Assembly (NCBI RefSeq): GCF_002150785.1
Contig: NZ_MTAZ01000046.1
Coordinates: 1 to 40,836 of the forward strand
Length of the DNA: 40,836 nucleotides
Reading direction: 5' to 3'
Origin: Arenibacter amylolyticus
GTDB taxonomy: Bacteria > Bacteroidota > Bacteroidia > Flavobacteriales > Flavobacteriaceae
Under the pieces are notes generated by a model. The model did no database searches, was not told where the DNA came from, and worked only from the letters and a program-made list of their open reading frames with translations. Of the stretch, positions 10,493-19,756 are shown piece after piece (position 1 is the stretch's first letter; each line of letters begins with the position of its first letter). The translations under genes were made by a program, and so were the position numbers.

Positions 10493-12742
10493 CTATTTCT
10501 CCTCCAACAAAAAATCGACCTCAGCGATTGTGGCAACTTTCCCTCCGCCAGCAATTTCTCTGGATTCAATTCTAATATATCGGGTATTTACAACCGACTT
10601 AAATACATGCTTCCGGGTAGTTGGATCGTTAATAAGGTTTCCAAACTCGAAGGATTCCAAGGTTTTCCACGACTTCCCATCGGCACTAATTTTAAGCACG
10701 CCTTTTTCTATCATTCCGTCCCTATGTGCTTTTTGTGGCGTATAGGTAAATCCTTTTAGGGCATATTCCGCACCTAGATCCAAGGATAGGTAGTGATTTT
10801 GATTATTGGAAGCAGACTGCCAGTAGGTGGTAGGATCGGCATCAAAAGCTGCTGCTCCTTCGCGACCAGACTGTGCGCTACTTTGCTGCAATAGTTTCCA
10901 ATCTTTTTTCATCACTCCTAGCTCTCTTTCTACCACAGCCCCTAATTGATCGTTAATTTGGGCCACTGCCTTTACTTCCCCTGCTGCCAAGGAAAAAGGA
11001 TCCTCATAAATAGGAGAATTCGCCGTAGGCATGGAACCGTCGGTGGTATACCTAATAATATAGTCCCCGTTTAAATTTGCACTGATATCCTGTCCATGGG
11101 GCTTCCAACCAAAGTCCTCTTTCTTGGGGGCTATGCTCACCATCCCGTTCACATCTCTTTCAATGGCAAGTTGTGGTGGACGAGTGTTGTAGTAATAAGC
11201 CCCTACAAAGGAGATCGCGGGGTACCACCTAGACTGCAAGAATCTTACCCTCACCTTATTGGTGGTCACCTCTGGGAAACGCAATATTCGCTTATACCCA
11301 ATATTCGTGGATACCGCTATTTCTTGCCACTCATTGTTTATCCAAGCATCCAAAGCATGTTGCTCTACCCTTTCCCCATGGGTTGCAATGGCTTCCTGCA
11401 AGACCAATCTATTAAAGGTAATAGGTGCTTTGGTGCTAAGGACAAGCTCAGCATTCTCCTTGTCCAACACCTCAAAAAGCGCATCATTGGCATCCAGGAT
11501 GTTTTTGGGCCCCTTGGCATCTGCTAATAAATTATTGGAATAGGTTTCCCTAATACGCTGCCCTACTTCCTCCAATACCCTAACATCTTCCGGGGAAAAC
11601 TTCCCTTCCCTATTTGGAGGAATATTTAATAAAAAGGTAGCGTTACCACCTACTGATCTTTCGTAAATATCAAAAACGTCGTCGGTACTGCGCACCTTTT
11701 GATCGGTATCGTCCCTATAAAACCATCCCTCTCTAATAGAGGTGTTTATTTCTGCTTGTTGATAATGCAAAAACTTGGCATTGTAGAGCTTTTCCCTACT
11801 TCCAATATCTTCTGCGGTTATATCCTCAAATTTGTTTAGGTTCGCCGGATCCTCCAAGTACGGAATTACGTTCCACTCCGTATCCCTAGTATCCCCTGCT
11901 TCATTACCGCACCAACGGATGTCCTCTTTCCCAAAGATTACCGTTTCTGGCGCCAATGTTCTTATCAATTCCTTCCAAGCTAGATAATTATAGGTCTGTC
12001 CGCCTTTGCGTTTCGGATGAGCCCCATCAAACCACACCTCATGGATAGGACCGTATTCGGTTAACAACTCAAAAAGCTGGTTTAAGAAATACTCGTTATA
12101 ATCGTCCACCTTAAAAGTAAAAGTAGTCTTGTTCTCGAAAGGCCTTCCTTCTACCGGTCTTGGAATGGTACGCTCTGTATACTCACTTAAATTCCCATAA
12201 AGTCCCTCCTCATTCTCTATCTGGAACAAGTCTGCCGGAGACAAATACACCCCAAGTTTAAGCCCGTACTTTTTACATGATTCCGAAAGCTCCCTTAACA
12301 CATCCCCCTTACCATCTTGAAAAGGAGTGGACATTATTCCGTGGTCGGTATACCTACTTTGCCACAATACAAATCCGTCATGGTGTTTTACGGTTAGGAT
12401 TACCTTTTTCATCCCTGCGTCGCTCATGGCCTTACACCATTGATCCGTATCCAGGTTTTTAAGATTAAATACCTTTGGATCTTCCATTCCATTACCCCAT
12501 TCCATTCTAGTAAAGGTATTGGGCCCAAAATGGATGAAAGCGATAAATTCATTTTTTAAGGCCTCGTACTGGTTAGGCGTAGGAACTACATGTGCTGCTT
12601 TTAATATAATGGAATCCTTACTATCCGTATCGTTCACGGGAATGGTACTGGAAACGGGCATTACCAAGGCATCAAACTTTGGTTTTTGGGAACAGGCCGT
12701 CAAAAACACCACTAAGGCCAGACATTGAAATAACTTATTCAT
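10493..12742 (-). CDS. GH29 alpha-L-fucosidase lipoprotein with CHB_HEX_C-like and F5/8C domains
   Basis: This is a multidomain GH29 enzyme of about 749 residues from the ATG at 12742, which gives the lipoprotein signal MNKLFQCLALVVFLTAC; the ATG at 12790 adds 16 polar residues. The catalytic barrel (about residues 40-390) shows FIHFGPNTFTRMEWGNG, TVKHHDGFVLWQSRYTDH and HEVWFDGAHPKRKGG with nucleophile Asp239. Sequence style and architecture resemble the subfamily acting on alpha-1,3/1,4 branched fucose. A segment like the chitobiase C-terminal domain (YTTDGSMPTANSPIYEDP) follows, then a C-terminal discoidin/F5-8C carbohydrate-binding module containing the AFDADPTTYWQSA stretch. It is probably surface anchored. 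Its stop codon merges with the heptamer array. Confidence 0.9.
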   Translation of the reverse strand: MNKLFQCLALVVFLTACSQKPKFDALVMPVSSTIPVNDTDSKDSIILKAAHVVPTPNQYEALKNEFIAFIHFGPNTFTRMEWGNGMEDPKVFNLKNLDTDQWCKAMSDAGMKKVILTVKHHDGFVLWQSRYTDHGIMSTPFQDGKGDVLRELSESCKKYGLKLGVYLSPADLFQIENEEGLYGNLSEYTERTIPRPVEGRPFENKTTFTFKVDDYNEYFLNQLFELLTEYGPIHEVWFDGAHPKRKGGQTYNYLAWKELIRTLAPETVIFGKEDIRWCGNEAGDTRDTEWNVIPYLEDPANLNKFEDITAEDIGSREKLYNAKFLHYQQAEINTSIREGWFYRDDTDQKVRSTDDVFDIYERSVGGNATFLLNIPPNREGKFSPEDVRVLEEVGQRIRETYSNNLLADAKGPKNILDANDALFEVLDKENAELVLSTKAPITFNRLVLQEAIATHGERVEQHALDAWINNEWQEIAVSTNIGYKRILRFPEVTTNKVRVRFLQSRWYPAISFVGAYYYNTRPPQLAIERDVNGMVSIAPKKEDFGWKPHGQDISANLNGDYIIRYTTDGSMPTANSPIYEDPFSLAAGEVKAVAQINDQLGAVVERELGVMKKDWKLLQQSSAQSGREGAAAFDADPTTYWQSASNNQNHYLSLDLGAEYALKGFTYTPQKAHRDGMIEKGVLKISADGKSWKTLESFEFGNLINDPTTRKHVFKSVVNTRYIRIESREIAGGGKVATIAEVDFLLEEK

Positions 12743-12842
12743 CTTACTATTTTTCACTTTTCGTTGGTTGATATTATTGCCAGTATACACGCTGGCCTTG
12801 CTATTAAATTGACCAATCGCCGCATTAACAAATCCTCAAGTT

Positions 12843-12946
12843 GACACATGGACTCATTGATACACTGGCACATTGTTATATTGATACATTGTTATATTGG
12901 TACATTATTATTTTGGTACATTGAAACACTGGTACATTAACTCACT
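12843..12946. repeat. 8-bp degenerate tandem repeat, thirteen copies (consensus GGTACATT)
   Basis: Thirteen octamers run in strict register from 12843 to 12946. Exact GGTACATT occurs at 12899, 12915 and 12931. Variants include GATACATT (12883), GGCACATT (12867), GTTATATT (12875 and 12891) and GACTCATT (12851). The array ends four bases from the stop codon of the downstream-coordinate SDR gene (stop at 12951-12953, minus strand). It fills half of the SDR-GH29 spacer and has no coding potential. Confidence 0.88.
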
Positions 12947-12950
12947 AATC

Positions 12951-13727
12951 CTACCCATTCAATTTAATAAACCCTCCATCTATAGGAAAATCGGTTCCCG
13001 TAATAAAGGAGGCTTCGTCCGAACATAGGTACAACGCCAGATTAGCTACCTCTTCCGGTTTCCCCATTCTACCGATAGGCTGGGTCTTGGAAAGTTTCTG
13101 GAACATCTCCTCTTCTTTCCCAGGGTAGTTTTTTCCAATAAACCCATCCACAAACGGGGTATGGATCCTTGCAGGGGAAATGCTATTGCAGCGTATCCCT
13201 TGCTCCAGATAATCCTTGGCCACGGAAAGAGTCATGGTTAACACGGCTCCTTTGGACATGGAGTAGGCAAAACGGTCCGATATCCCAACCGAGGAAGCAA
13301 TGGAGGCCATATTTACAATCACCCCTCCCTTTTCCTTCATCTTACCTACCACTGCATGCATACAATTATACACACCCTTCACATTTACATTGTAGATTCT
13401 ATCCAAATCATCTTCCGTAGTCCCTTCCAAGTTCCCAACGTGGGCAATACCGGCATTGTTCACCAAGATATCTATGTATTGCTCCTTTGCAATGGCATTA
13501 ACCACTTGGGATACCTGCGCTGTATTGGAAACATCGCAGGCATGAAACGTAGCGACACCTCCAGAAGCGGAAATATCCTTTACTATTTTCTCCCCGTTTT
13601 CGGCATTATATTCCAAGATATGCACATGGGCTCCTTGGGCCGCAAACTTTTTGGAAATTGCCTCGCCAATACCACTAGCTCCGCCAGTGATAATAGCTGT
13701 TTTATTTTTTAAACTAAATAGCGTCAT
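12951..13727 (-). CDS. SDR-family 2-keto-3-deoxy-L-fuconate dehydrogenase
   Basis: This 258-residue classical SDR has an intact active site: the TGGASGIGEAISK nucleotide-binding loop, NNAG, and Tyr155/Lys159 in the YSMSK motif. The C-terminal GTDFPIDGGFIKLNG is typical of the family. It lies 39 bp downstream of L-fuconate dehydratase, so it most likely oxidises 2-keto-3-deoxy-L-fuconate at C4 to the 2,4-diketo acid, the substrate for the FAH-family hydrolase two genes further on. The assignment between the two SDRs of this array is by neighbourhood: this one follows the dehydratase, the other is beside the permease. It is cytoplasmic. Confidence 0.78.
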   Translation of the reverse strand: MTLFSLKNKTAIITGGASGIGEAISKKFAAQGAHVHILEYNAENGEKIVKDISASGGVATFHACDVSNTAQVSQVVNAIAKEQYIDILVNNAGIAHVGNLEGTTEDDLDRIYNVNVKGVYNCMHAVVGKMKEKGGVIVNMASIASSVGISDRFAYSMSKGAVLTMTLSVAKDYLEQGIRCNSISPARIHTPFVDGFIGKNYPGKEEEMFQKLSKTQPIGRMGKPEEVANLALYLCSDEASFITGTDFPIDGGFIKLNG

Positions 13728-13766
13728 CTTCTTGCACGTATTTATCCTCTATTAATAAATTCTTTT

Positions 13767-15098
13767 TTACTGCTGCGATTTTTGGTCCGCGTCTTCCTGC
13801 CAGATTATCCCATCAGGAAAACTGTAGTCCTCCAAAGACTGCTCTTTCATGGTAATACTATATCCTGGCATGGAAGGAGGCATATAGGCACCGTTCTTAA
13901 TCACCACAGGATCGTAGAAATGTTCGTGTAAATGATCTACATACTCAATAATACGATCTTCCATGGAACCGCTTATCGCAATAAAATCGATCATGGAAAG
14001 GTGCTGTACATATTCGCATAAACCTACACCTCCAGCATGTGGACAGACCGGAATATTAAATTTTGCGGCCATTAGAAGAATTGCTAGGATTTCGTTTACT
14101 CCCCCAACCCTACAGCTATCTATTTGACAGATCCCCATAGCATCGGCCTGCATCAATTGCTTAAAGATCACCCTATTCTGGCAATGCTCGCCTGTAGCCA
14201 CTTTTATAGGGTGTACGGCCTCGGCAATCTTAGCATGCCCCAGAATATCGTCCGGACTGGTAGGCTCTTCTATCCACCAAGGCTCAAACTTCCCAAGCGA
14301 TGCCATATTGGTGATTGCTTCATCCACATCCCATTTTTGGTTGGCATCCATCATCAATCTTAAGTCTGTTCCAATCTCCTCTCGGATAATGGCTGCACGC
14401 CTCATATCATCCTGAAGGTCGGACCCCACCTTTATTTTCATATGCTTAAATCCAGCTTCCTTGGCCTCGCGACACAAACGCCTCATCTTATCGTCCGAGT
14501 AGCCCAACCATCCTGCAGAAGTGGTGTATGCCGGGTATCCGTTTTCTAACAAGTAATCTATTCTTTCCTGTTTGGTAGCTTCCTTTTCCTTCAATAACTG
14601 CAAGGCCTCCTCTGGGGTAACGGCATCGGTAATGTAGGTGAAATCTATACAGGAAACGAGCTCTTCCGGAGACATATCGGCCAGCAATTTCCATAGCGGC
14701 TTATTCTCCATCTTAGCATAGAGATCCCAAACTGCATTAACCACGGCACCGGTCGCCAAATGGATTACTCCTTTCTCTGGCCCCAACCATCTAAGCTGAC
14801 TATCTCCAGTGATCATCTTCCAGAAATCTCCCATATTTTCAATAAAACTTTCCATGGATTTTCCCTTCACCAAGGGAGCAAGGGAATGTATTGCAGCTGC
14901 ACAAAGCTCATTACCCCTACCTATAGTAAAGGTAAGCCCATGCCCTTCCAATCCGTCAGGATGGTTGGTTTTCAACACTACATAAGCGGCTGAATAATCT
15001 GGATCTGGATTCATGGCATCTGAGCCATCTAAGGATCTACTGGTGGGAAACCGGACGTCTTTTACCAAAACATCCGTAATTATTGTTTTACTACTCAT
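13767..15098 (-). CDS. fucD: L-fuconate dehydratase (enolase superfamily)
   Basis: This 443-residue protein is of the mandelate racemase branch of the enolase superfamily and closely matches the FucD layout. The KIK motif gives Lys221 and Lys223, corresponding to the catalytic Lys218/Lys220 of the Xanthomonas enzyme with a three-residue shift. Metal ligands lie in MMDANQKWD, WWIEEPTSPDD and GEHCQNR. The general acid is His354 in CPHAGGVGLCEYVQHLSM, again shifted by three. It removes water from L-fuconate to form 2-keto-3-deoxy-L-fuconate. The presence of this gene is the strongest evidence for the fucose route. A -7 promoter box lies just upstream at 15119-15126. Confidence 0.93.
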   Translation of the reverse strand: MSSKTIITDVLVKDVRFPTSRSLDGSDAMNPDPDYSAAYVVLKTNHPDGLEGHGLTFTIGRGNELCAAAIHSLAPLVKGKSMESFIENMGDFWKMITGDSQLRWLGPEKGVIHLATGAVVNAVWDLYAKMENKPLWKLLADMSPEELVSCIDFTYITDAVTPEEALQLLKEKEATKQERIDYLLENGYPAYTTSAGWLGYSDDKMRRLCREAKEAGFKHMKIKVGSDLQDDMRRAAIIREEIGTDLRLMMDANQKWDVDEAITNMASLGKFEPWWIEEPTSPDDILGHAKIAEAVHPIKVATGEHCQNRVIFKQLMQADAMGICQIDSCRVGGVNEILAILLMAAKFNIPVCPHAGGVGLCEYVQHLSMIDFIAISGSMEDRIIEYVDHLHEHFYDPVVIKNGAYMPPSMPGYSITMKEQSLEDYSFPDGIIWQEDADQKSQQ

Positions 15099-15118
15099 TA
15101 TTTCATTTATTAAAAAAA

Positions 15119-15126
15119 CAAATCTA
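15119..15126 (-). promoter_or_regulatory. Candidate Bacteroidota -7 box upstream of fucD
   Basis: On the minus strand the sequence reads TAGATTTG, an exact match to the TAnnTTTG -7 element of Bacteroidota housekeeping promoters, 21 bp before the fucD start. A TTG lies upstream at 15 bp spacing, shorter than usual. It suggests fucD can be transcribed independently of the araC gene. Confidence 0.4.
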
Positions 15127-15195
15127 AACCTATATCCCTTACAATTCCACCACCAAAAGCCTCATTGTCGATACTTTTTTGACATTTTTCAGGTA

Positions 15196-16068
15196 TCATT
15201 CCTTAATTTGAGTATGAAGCTTCACATATTCAGAAGGCGACATACCCACAATGGATTTAAAATGACGATTAAAATTTGAAATATTATTAAATCCAGACTC
15301 ATAACAGACTGGGGTTATGTTGTCCCTATTTTCTATCAATAATTTACAGGCATACCCTATTCTAATTTCATTCAGGTATCGGGTAAAGGTCTTTCTATGA
15401 ATCCTTTTAAAGAACCTACTAAAGGCGGAAGGATTCATTTTTGCCACTTCGGCAACATCCTTGGAGCCAATAGGATGATTGAAGTTTTTAAAGATAAATT
15501 CATAGATTTCATCCAAGGTCTTGTTATCGGTCTTATTAAAAGAATTTAAAAATCCGGGACTAGACAATAATTGATACTCCTCATGAATGGCCAAATGATG
15601 GAGCACTTCCAACAGCCCAATGGTTTTATGGAAAGGGTCTAACTCACTTAGTTCTTTTACCTTGGAAAGCACGGTATCCTCCACGCCTACAAATTTTATA
15701 CCTTGGTCTGCCCTTTTTATCAATTGGGCAATGGGCTTCATTTCCATAGCATTTAAAAAATCCATCCCCAAGAAATCTTCTCTAAAGTGAACCGCAATGG
15801 CTTCACTCATCAAATTGGAATCTTCCTCAAAATAGACCTCATCATTAAGCCACATATGAGGCAGGTTCTTCCCTAGGAGCACCAACTCCCCTTCCTCAAA
15901 CTTTTCAATCCCATCTCCAATAAACCTCGTGCCAGTACTTCTGACAATATAGACCAACTCCAATTCCGGATGGTAGTGCCACACCTTTAAAAAATGTGAA
16001 AAACTATTATGGGCCACCGTGAAGGAACTATTTTGTAAACTAGATCTATTAAGCAAATGTAGCTTCAT
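15196..16068 (-). CDS. AraC-family transcriptional regulator
   Basis: This 290-residue regulator has an N-terminal cupin-like sensing domain (residues about 10-130, including FLKVWHYHPELELVYI and GELVLLGKNLPHMW) and a C-terminal double helix-turn-helix of the AraC/XylS type (about 190-285). The C-terminal end shows the classic pattern ITPVCYESGFNNISNFNRHFKSIVG-like, ending MSPSEYVKL. It lies upstream of and codirectional with the catabolic array, and divergent from SusC 1. The probable role is a cytoplasmic sensor of fucose or a pathway intermediate that activates both directions. The ligand is not known from sequence. Few other regulators are present on this side of the window. Confidence 0.9.
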   Translation of the reverse strand: MKLHLLNRSSLQNSSFTVAHNSFSHFLKVWHYHPELELVYIVRSTGTRFIGDGIEKFEEGELVLLGKNLPHMWLNDEVYFEEDSNLMSEAIAVHFREDFLGMDFLNAMEMKPIAQLIKRADQGIKFVGVEDTVLSKVKELSELDPFHKTIGLLEVLHHLAIHEEYQLLSSPGFLNSFNKTDNKTLDEIYEFIFKNFNHPIGSKDVAEVAKMNPSAFSRFFKRIHRKTFTRYLNEIRIGYACKLLIENRDNITPVCYESGFNNISNFNRHFKSIVGMSPSEYVKLHTQIKE

Positions 16069-16569
16069 ACCATATGTGAACTTTAGAACTTAAAAAAACG
16101 CCATCTAATACCACAAATATACTTCAATTCTGCCTAAACTCCACCTAAGGCAAAAAAAGTATTGTGATTTCACCTTTGCTTGGTGGACAAGCATGATAAT
16201 ACCGAATACATTAGCACCCATACTTTTACGGATATATTCTTTTCCAAAACTGAGAAGAATAAGAAAACCGATGAACACGAGCTGTAAAACTAGATTAAAA
16301 TAGTTTTACCAATCGCTAAGCAAAAAACCCTTTGCTTTCGCGAAAGGATAGCGATATATCAAGAAAAGCGATTTGCTAAACTGCCAGAAGATGGGCAATT
16401 GAAGGCTTTTACCAGAATCTCCAAGACTAACCTAAATAAATATTAAAGAAGATGAACCGATAGAAAACGAAAACATAGCACTTTCACTTAAAAACCACAG
16501 CTACTGTAGATACAACTAACATAAGAAAGTGTGCACGCTACAATATTAACCACCAAATTTTTAATAAAT
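16069..16569. promoter_or_regulatory. Divergent control region between araC and susC 1
   Basis: This 501-bp gene-free stretch must hold promoters in both directions. Visible structures are GTAAAACTA (16284-16292) facing TAGTTTTAC (16301-16309); ATCGCTA (16312-16318) facing TAGCGAT (16349-16355); and, inside the latter, the perfect palindrome CTTTCGCGAAAG (16335-16346), also flanked by CCTTT/AAAGG arms. TGCCT and AGGCA arms lie near 16131-16152. No exact TAnnTTTG box was found on the plus strand. These repeats are candidate regulator sites or leader structures for the AraC protein, but no pair of direct repeats typical of AraC sites was recognised. Confidence 0.5.
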
Positions 16570-19500
16570 ATGAGATTAACTAGCCAAGCGGAGGGCCGGC
16601 AAATAAACTGGTCCAGCATGTTTCGTCCTAAGAAGAAACTATCCGCCCTATTAATGCTGATTACACTATTTCAACTACAGGCAATTACCGCTGCCACATC
16701 CACAAAAGAATTTAAACAAGCCCCCATACCGCAGCATTCCGTAAGTGGAACGATTACCGATAGTAACGGTGCTCCCTTGCCAGGCGCCAACATCGTAGAG
16801 AAAGGCACTACCAACGGAGTAACTGCTGATTTTGATGGAAACTTCAATATTTCAGTAGCCAACGAAAACGCCACCTTGGTGGTTTCCTATATAGGATTTG
16901 CCACTAGGGAGGTTGCTATTGAGGGACAAACGACCATTTCCGTAGCCTTAGAGGAGGATGCCGCCGGTTTGGATGAAGTGGTATTGATAGGATACGGAAC
17001 CCAAAAGAAAAGTGACCTCACCGGAGCAGTAGGCTCCGTTAAGGCAGAAGAATTGGCAGAAAGGCCTGCCGCCTCCTTAAACCAAGCAATGGCTGGAAAG
17101 GTTGCAGGGGTTAATGTTACCACAGGCTCTGGGCGTCCAGGAGGTAGGACAGCTGTAAGAATCCGTGGAAACACCTCGGTAAGTATTGCCAATACGCCGC
17201 TTTATGTAATTGACGGGGTGATCCTTAGTGCTGCCAGTCTACCGAATGGAAGCACCCCAATAGACTACATGAATCCGAATGACATTGAATCCATTGAAGT
17301 ATTGAAAGACGCTTCTGCCACCGCTATATATGGTGCAAGAGGTGCCAATGGGGTGATATTAGTAACCACTAAAAAAGGGACTACTTCCGGTGGCACCCAT
17401 GTTAATTACGATGTAGACTTCAGCCTAGGAACGCTACCCAAAAAGTTGGATCTATTGAATTCCGAAGAGTTTTTGCTTGTGGAGGAAATTGCCTATGCTA
17501 ATGCTGAAAAGTATGATCCCGATGGATGGGCCGGTGGTCGCTATACGGATCCTAGATTAAAAAGGACAGACCCTAGGCTCTTTGATGCAGATGGCAAGCC
17601 GCTCCATGATACGGATTGGCAGGACGAAGCCATCAGGGATTCTTTCACACAAAATCATCAAGTATCCTTCACCGGAGGTAATGAAAACTCCAATTTTGGT
17701 CTATTTATGGGCTTCCGCGATGAAGAGGGATTAATTATAGAGTCTTGGCTAAAGCGTTATTCGGGCAGATTTACGTTAGATACTGATGTAAACGACTGGT
17801 TAAATATTGGGGGTAGTTTAAGCTATAACGACCAGAACGAAAAGCAGGTAGACCAACTTGGTGGCGGTGGAATTACCACGATGCGACAGGTTTTTGAAGC
17901 CCTACCAATTATACCCGTACGATATGAGGATGGGAGTTGGGGATCCAACATAGACTATCCGGGGATGGAAGGTGGCGGAAGTCCCGTAGCAGTAGCCAAT
18001 GACCGCAGGTACTTTCTAAAGACCCAAACAGTTTTGGGAAATTTCCACAGCACCATTAAATTCACCGACAATCTTCAATTGCGTACCACCTTGGGTGCCA
18101 ATGTCATCAATCAAAGAAATGATTACTACGGAGGGAAGGACCTTAGATATATAGCCAGACCCGATGGGGAGGCCTACGTAGATAATTCCCGTTATAATTC
18201 ATGGCAATTTGAAAACTATTTAACCTATAACAAGGATTTCAACAGTGACAACTCCTTGTCTGCCATGCTAGGACTCTCTTGGCAGCATATAGACGAGTTT
18301 CGATCTAGGGCATCTACCCGCGGATTTGCCGATGACTTTTACGGCTTCAATAACCTTGGGGCCGGCTCTAAACCACAGGCACCCTCATCTAGCAAAATCG
18401 CTTACGGACTAAATTCTTACTTTGGGCGTATTAACTACAACCTCAAGAATAAATATTTACTAACCCTAACCGGGAGAGCGGACGGATCCTCCAAATTTGG
18501 ACCGGAAAATCAGTTTGCTTTCTTCCCATCGGCAGCTTTGGCATGGAGGGTATCCCAAGAAGACTTTTTACGAGGTAATGCCACCATTTCTAACCTAAAA
18601 TTGAGAGCCAGCTATGGTTCTACAGGTAACTCCGAGATTCCTGCTTACAGAGCACTGGCCGGACTAACCAACGGAACCGTAATCTTTAATGGCGACCGTG
18701 CAGCCTATACCGTTCCAGGCCGTATGGCTAATCCTGATTTAAAATGGGAGAAAACAGATCAGGTGGATGTAGGCCTCGAAGTAGGCCTTTTAAACAACCG
18801 CATAGGATTGGAAGTTGATGTTTATCGCAAATTGACTACAGACATGCTTCTAAATGCCCCCGTTCCGTCTTCCAGCGGTTTCACCAATGTCTTTAGAAAT
18901 GTGGGAAGTATGGAAAACAAAGGAATCGAAATTAATTTACATACCACCAATGTAGATAATGAGGTTTTTGGATGGAACAGCAACTTCAATATTTCCATCA
19001 ATAAAAATGAGGTGGTTGAGCTTTCCGGCGGTTCCGACATTTACCTAGGGTCCACATTGATTAGAGTAGGAGAACCGGTAGGTACCTTCTACGGGTATAT
19101 TGATGAGGGAACTTGGAATACGGATGAGGCAGCGCAAGCAGCCATCTATGACCGATTACCGGGCGACATCAAATACAGGGACCTTAATAACGATGGTAAA
19201 ATAAATAGCGATGACCGTGCCATTATAGGAAAGGGTATTCCCGATGGTTTTGGAACCTTTTCCAATACGTTCCGATATGGCAACTTTGAGTTATTGGTAG
19301 ACCTTCAATTTCAATATGGCAACAGTGTAATGTATCGAGATGAACACTCTGCGGAGGATCGACAAACCATAGCCAATAGTTTTAAGACCGTTCTAAATGC
19401 GTGGACTCCAGAGAATCAGGATACGGATATTGCCCAGATTAGACCTATTGCTGCTGGATACGACACCAATAATGACTCCGGAAAATTAAAGGATGCGGCC

Positions 19501-19737
19501 TTCCTAAGGGGAAGAAATTTAATGCTATCGTATGTGTTTGAACCAGAATTGGTGAAGCGTTTGCACTTAAACCGTATTAGGGTATACACTTCGGTGCAGA
19601 ACTTCTTTGTAAGCACAAAATTTCCGGGCTATGACCCAGAAAGCTCGAATGGAAGTGGGGCCTTTGATCAAGGATTCTCTTTGTACGATTATCCAAGACC
19701 CCGCACCTTTATGCTAGGATTAAATGTTGGACTATAA
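16570..19737 (+). CDS. SusC-like TonB-dependent outer-membrane transporter 1
   Basis: This is a SusC/RagA-family TonB-dependent transporter of about 1055 residues from the ATG at 16570, which follows the AT-rich TTTTTAATAAAT; the in-frame ATG at 16531 adds an unlikely leader. A long n-region with RPKKK precedes the hydrophobic signal segment. A carboxypeptidase-like beta-sandwich follows (VSGTITDSNGAPLPGANIV), then the DEVVLIGYGTQKKSDLTGAV junction, the plug domain with LYVIDGVIL and ATAIYGARGANGVILVTTKKG, and a C-terminal barrel ending MLGLNVGL. It has no STN domain, unlike SusC 2, so it is unlikely to signal to a FecR protein. With the SusD gene 19 bp downstream it should import oligosaccharides. 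Expression is probably under the divergent AraC regulator. Confidence 0.95.
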   Translation: MRLTSQAEGRQINWSSMFRPKKKLSALLMLITLFQLQAITAATSTKEFKQAPIPQHSVSGTITDSNGAPLPGANIVEKGTTNGVTADFDGNFNISVANENATLVVSYIGFATREVAIEGQTTISVALEEDAAGLDEVVLIGYGTQKKSDLTGAVGSVKAEELAERPAASLNQAMAGKVAGVNVTTGSGRPGGRTAVRIRGNTSVSIANTPLYVIDGVILSAASLPNGSTPIDYMNPNDIESIEVLKDASATAIYGARGANGVILVTTKKGTTSGGTHVNYDVDFSLGTLPKKLDLLNSEEFLLVEEIAYANAEKYDPDGWAGGRYTDPRLKRTDPRLFDADGKPLHDTDWQDEAIRDSFTQNHQVSFTGGNENSNFGLFMGFRDEEGLIIESWLKRYSGRFTLDTDVNDWLNIGGSLSYNDQNEKQVDQLGGGGITTMRQVFEALPIIPVRYEDGSWGSNIDYPGMEGGGSPVAVANDRRYFLKTQTVLGNFHSTIKFTDNLQLRTTLGANVINQRNDYYGGKDLRYIARPDGEAYVDNSRYNSWQFENYLTYNKDFNSDNSLSAMLGLSWQHIDEFRSRASTRGFADDFYGFNNLGAGSKPQAPSSSKIAYGLNSYFGRINYNLKNKYLLTLTGRADGSSKFGPENQFAFFPSAALAWRVSQEDFLRGNATISNLKLRASYGSTGNSEIPAYRALAGLTNGTVIFNGDRAAYTVPGRMANPDLKWEKTDQVDVGLEVGLLNNRIGLEVDVYRKLTTDMLLNAPVPSSSGFTNVFRNVGSMENKGIEINLHTTNVDNEVFGWNSNFNISINKNEVVELSGGSDIYLGSTLIRVGEPVGTFYGYIDEGTWNTDEAAQAAIYDRLPGDIKYRDLNNDGKINSDDRAIIGKGIPDGFGTFSNTFRYGNFELLVDLQFQYGNSVMYRDEHSAEDRQTIANSFKTVLNAWTPENQDTDIAQIRPIAAGYDTNNDSGKLKDAAFLRGRNLMLSYVFEPELVKRLHLNRIRVYTSVQNFFVSTKFPGYDPESSNGSGAFDQGFSLYDYPRPRTFMLGLNVGL

Positions 19738-19756
19738 CCATATAAAAGATAATAAA

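Noticed and set aside
10329-10745. Plus-strand open frame of 138 codons with repeated STQYSVL
   Set aside because: The repeat is the translation of the 7-bp DNA array (21 bp = 7 residues), and the rest overlaps the GH29 gene on the other strand.
11096-11527. 143-codon plus-strand frame opposite the GH29/F5-8C gene
   Set aside because: It is antisense to conserved coding sequence and has no recognisable domain or promoter.
12779-12796. GCCAG/CTGGC inverted repeat upstream of the GH29/F5-8C gene
   Set aside because: Arms are only five bases, which is expected by chance in a region this size.
10450-12946. Tandem arrays as a CRISPR
   Set aside because: Units are 7 and 8 bp with no spacers, and no cas genes are present.
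16294-16446. Open stretch of 50 codons in the araC-susC region, ending at a TAA
   Set aside because: It has no ATG, GTG or suitable TTG at its beginning, overlaps the inverted repeats, and resembles no family I recognise. It may be chance or a worn gene tail.
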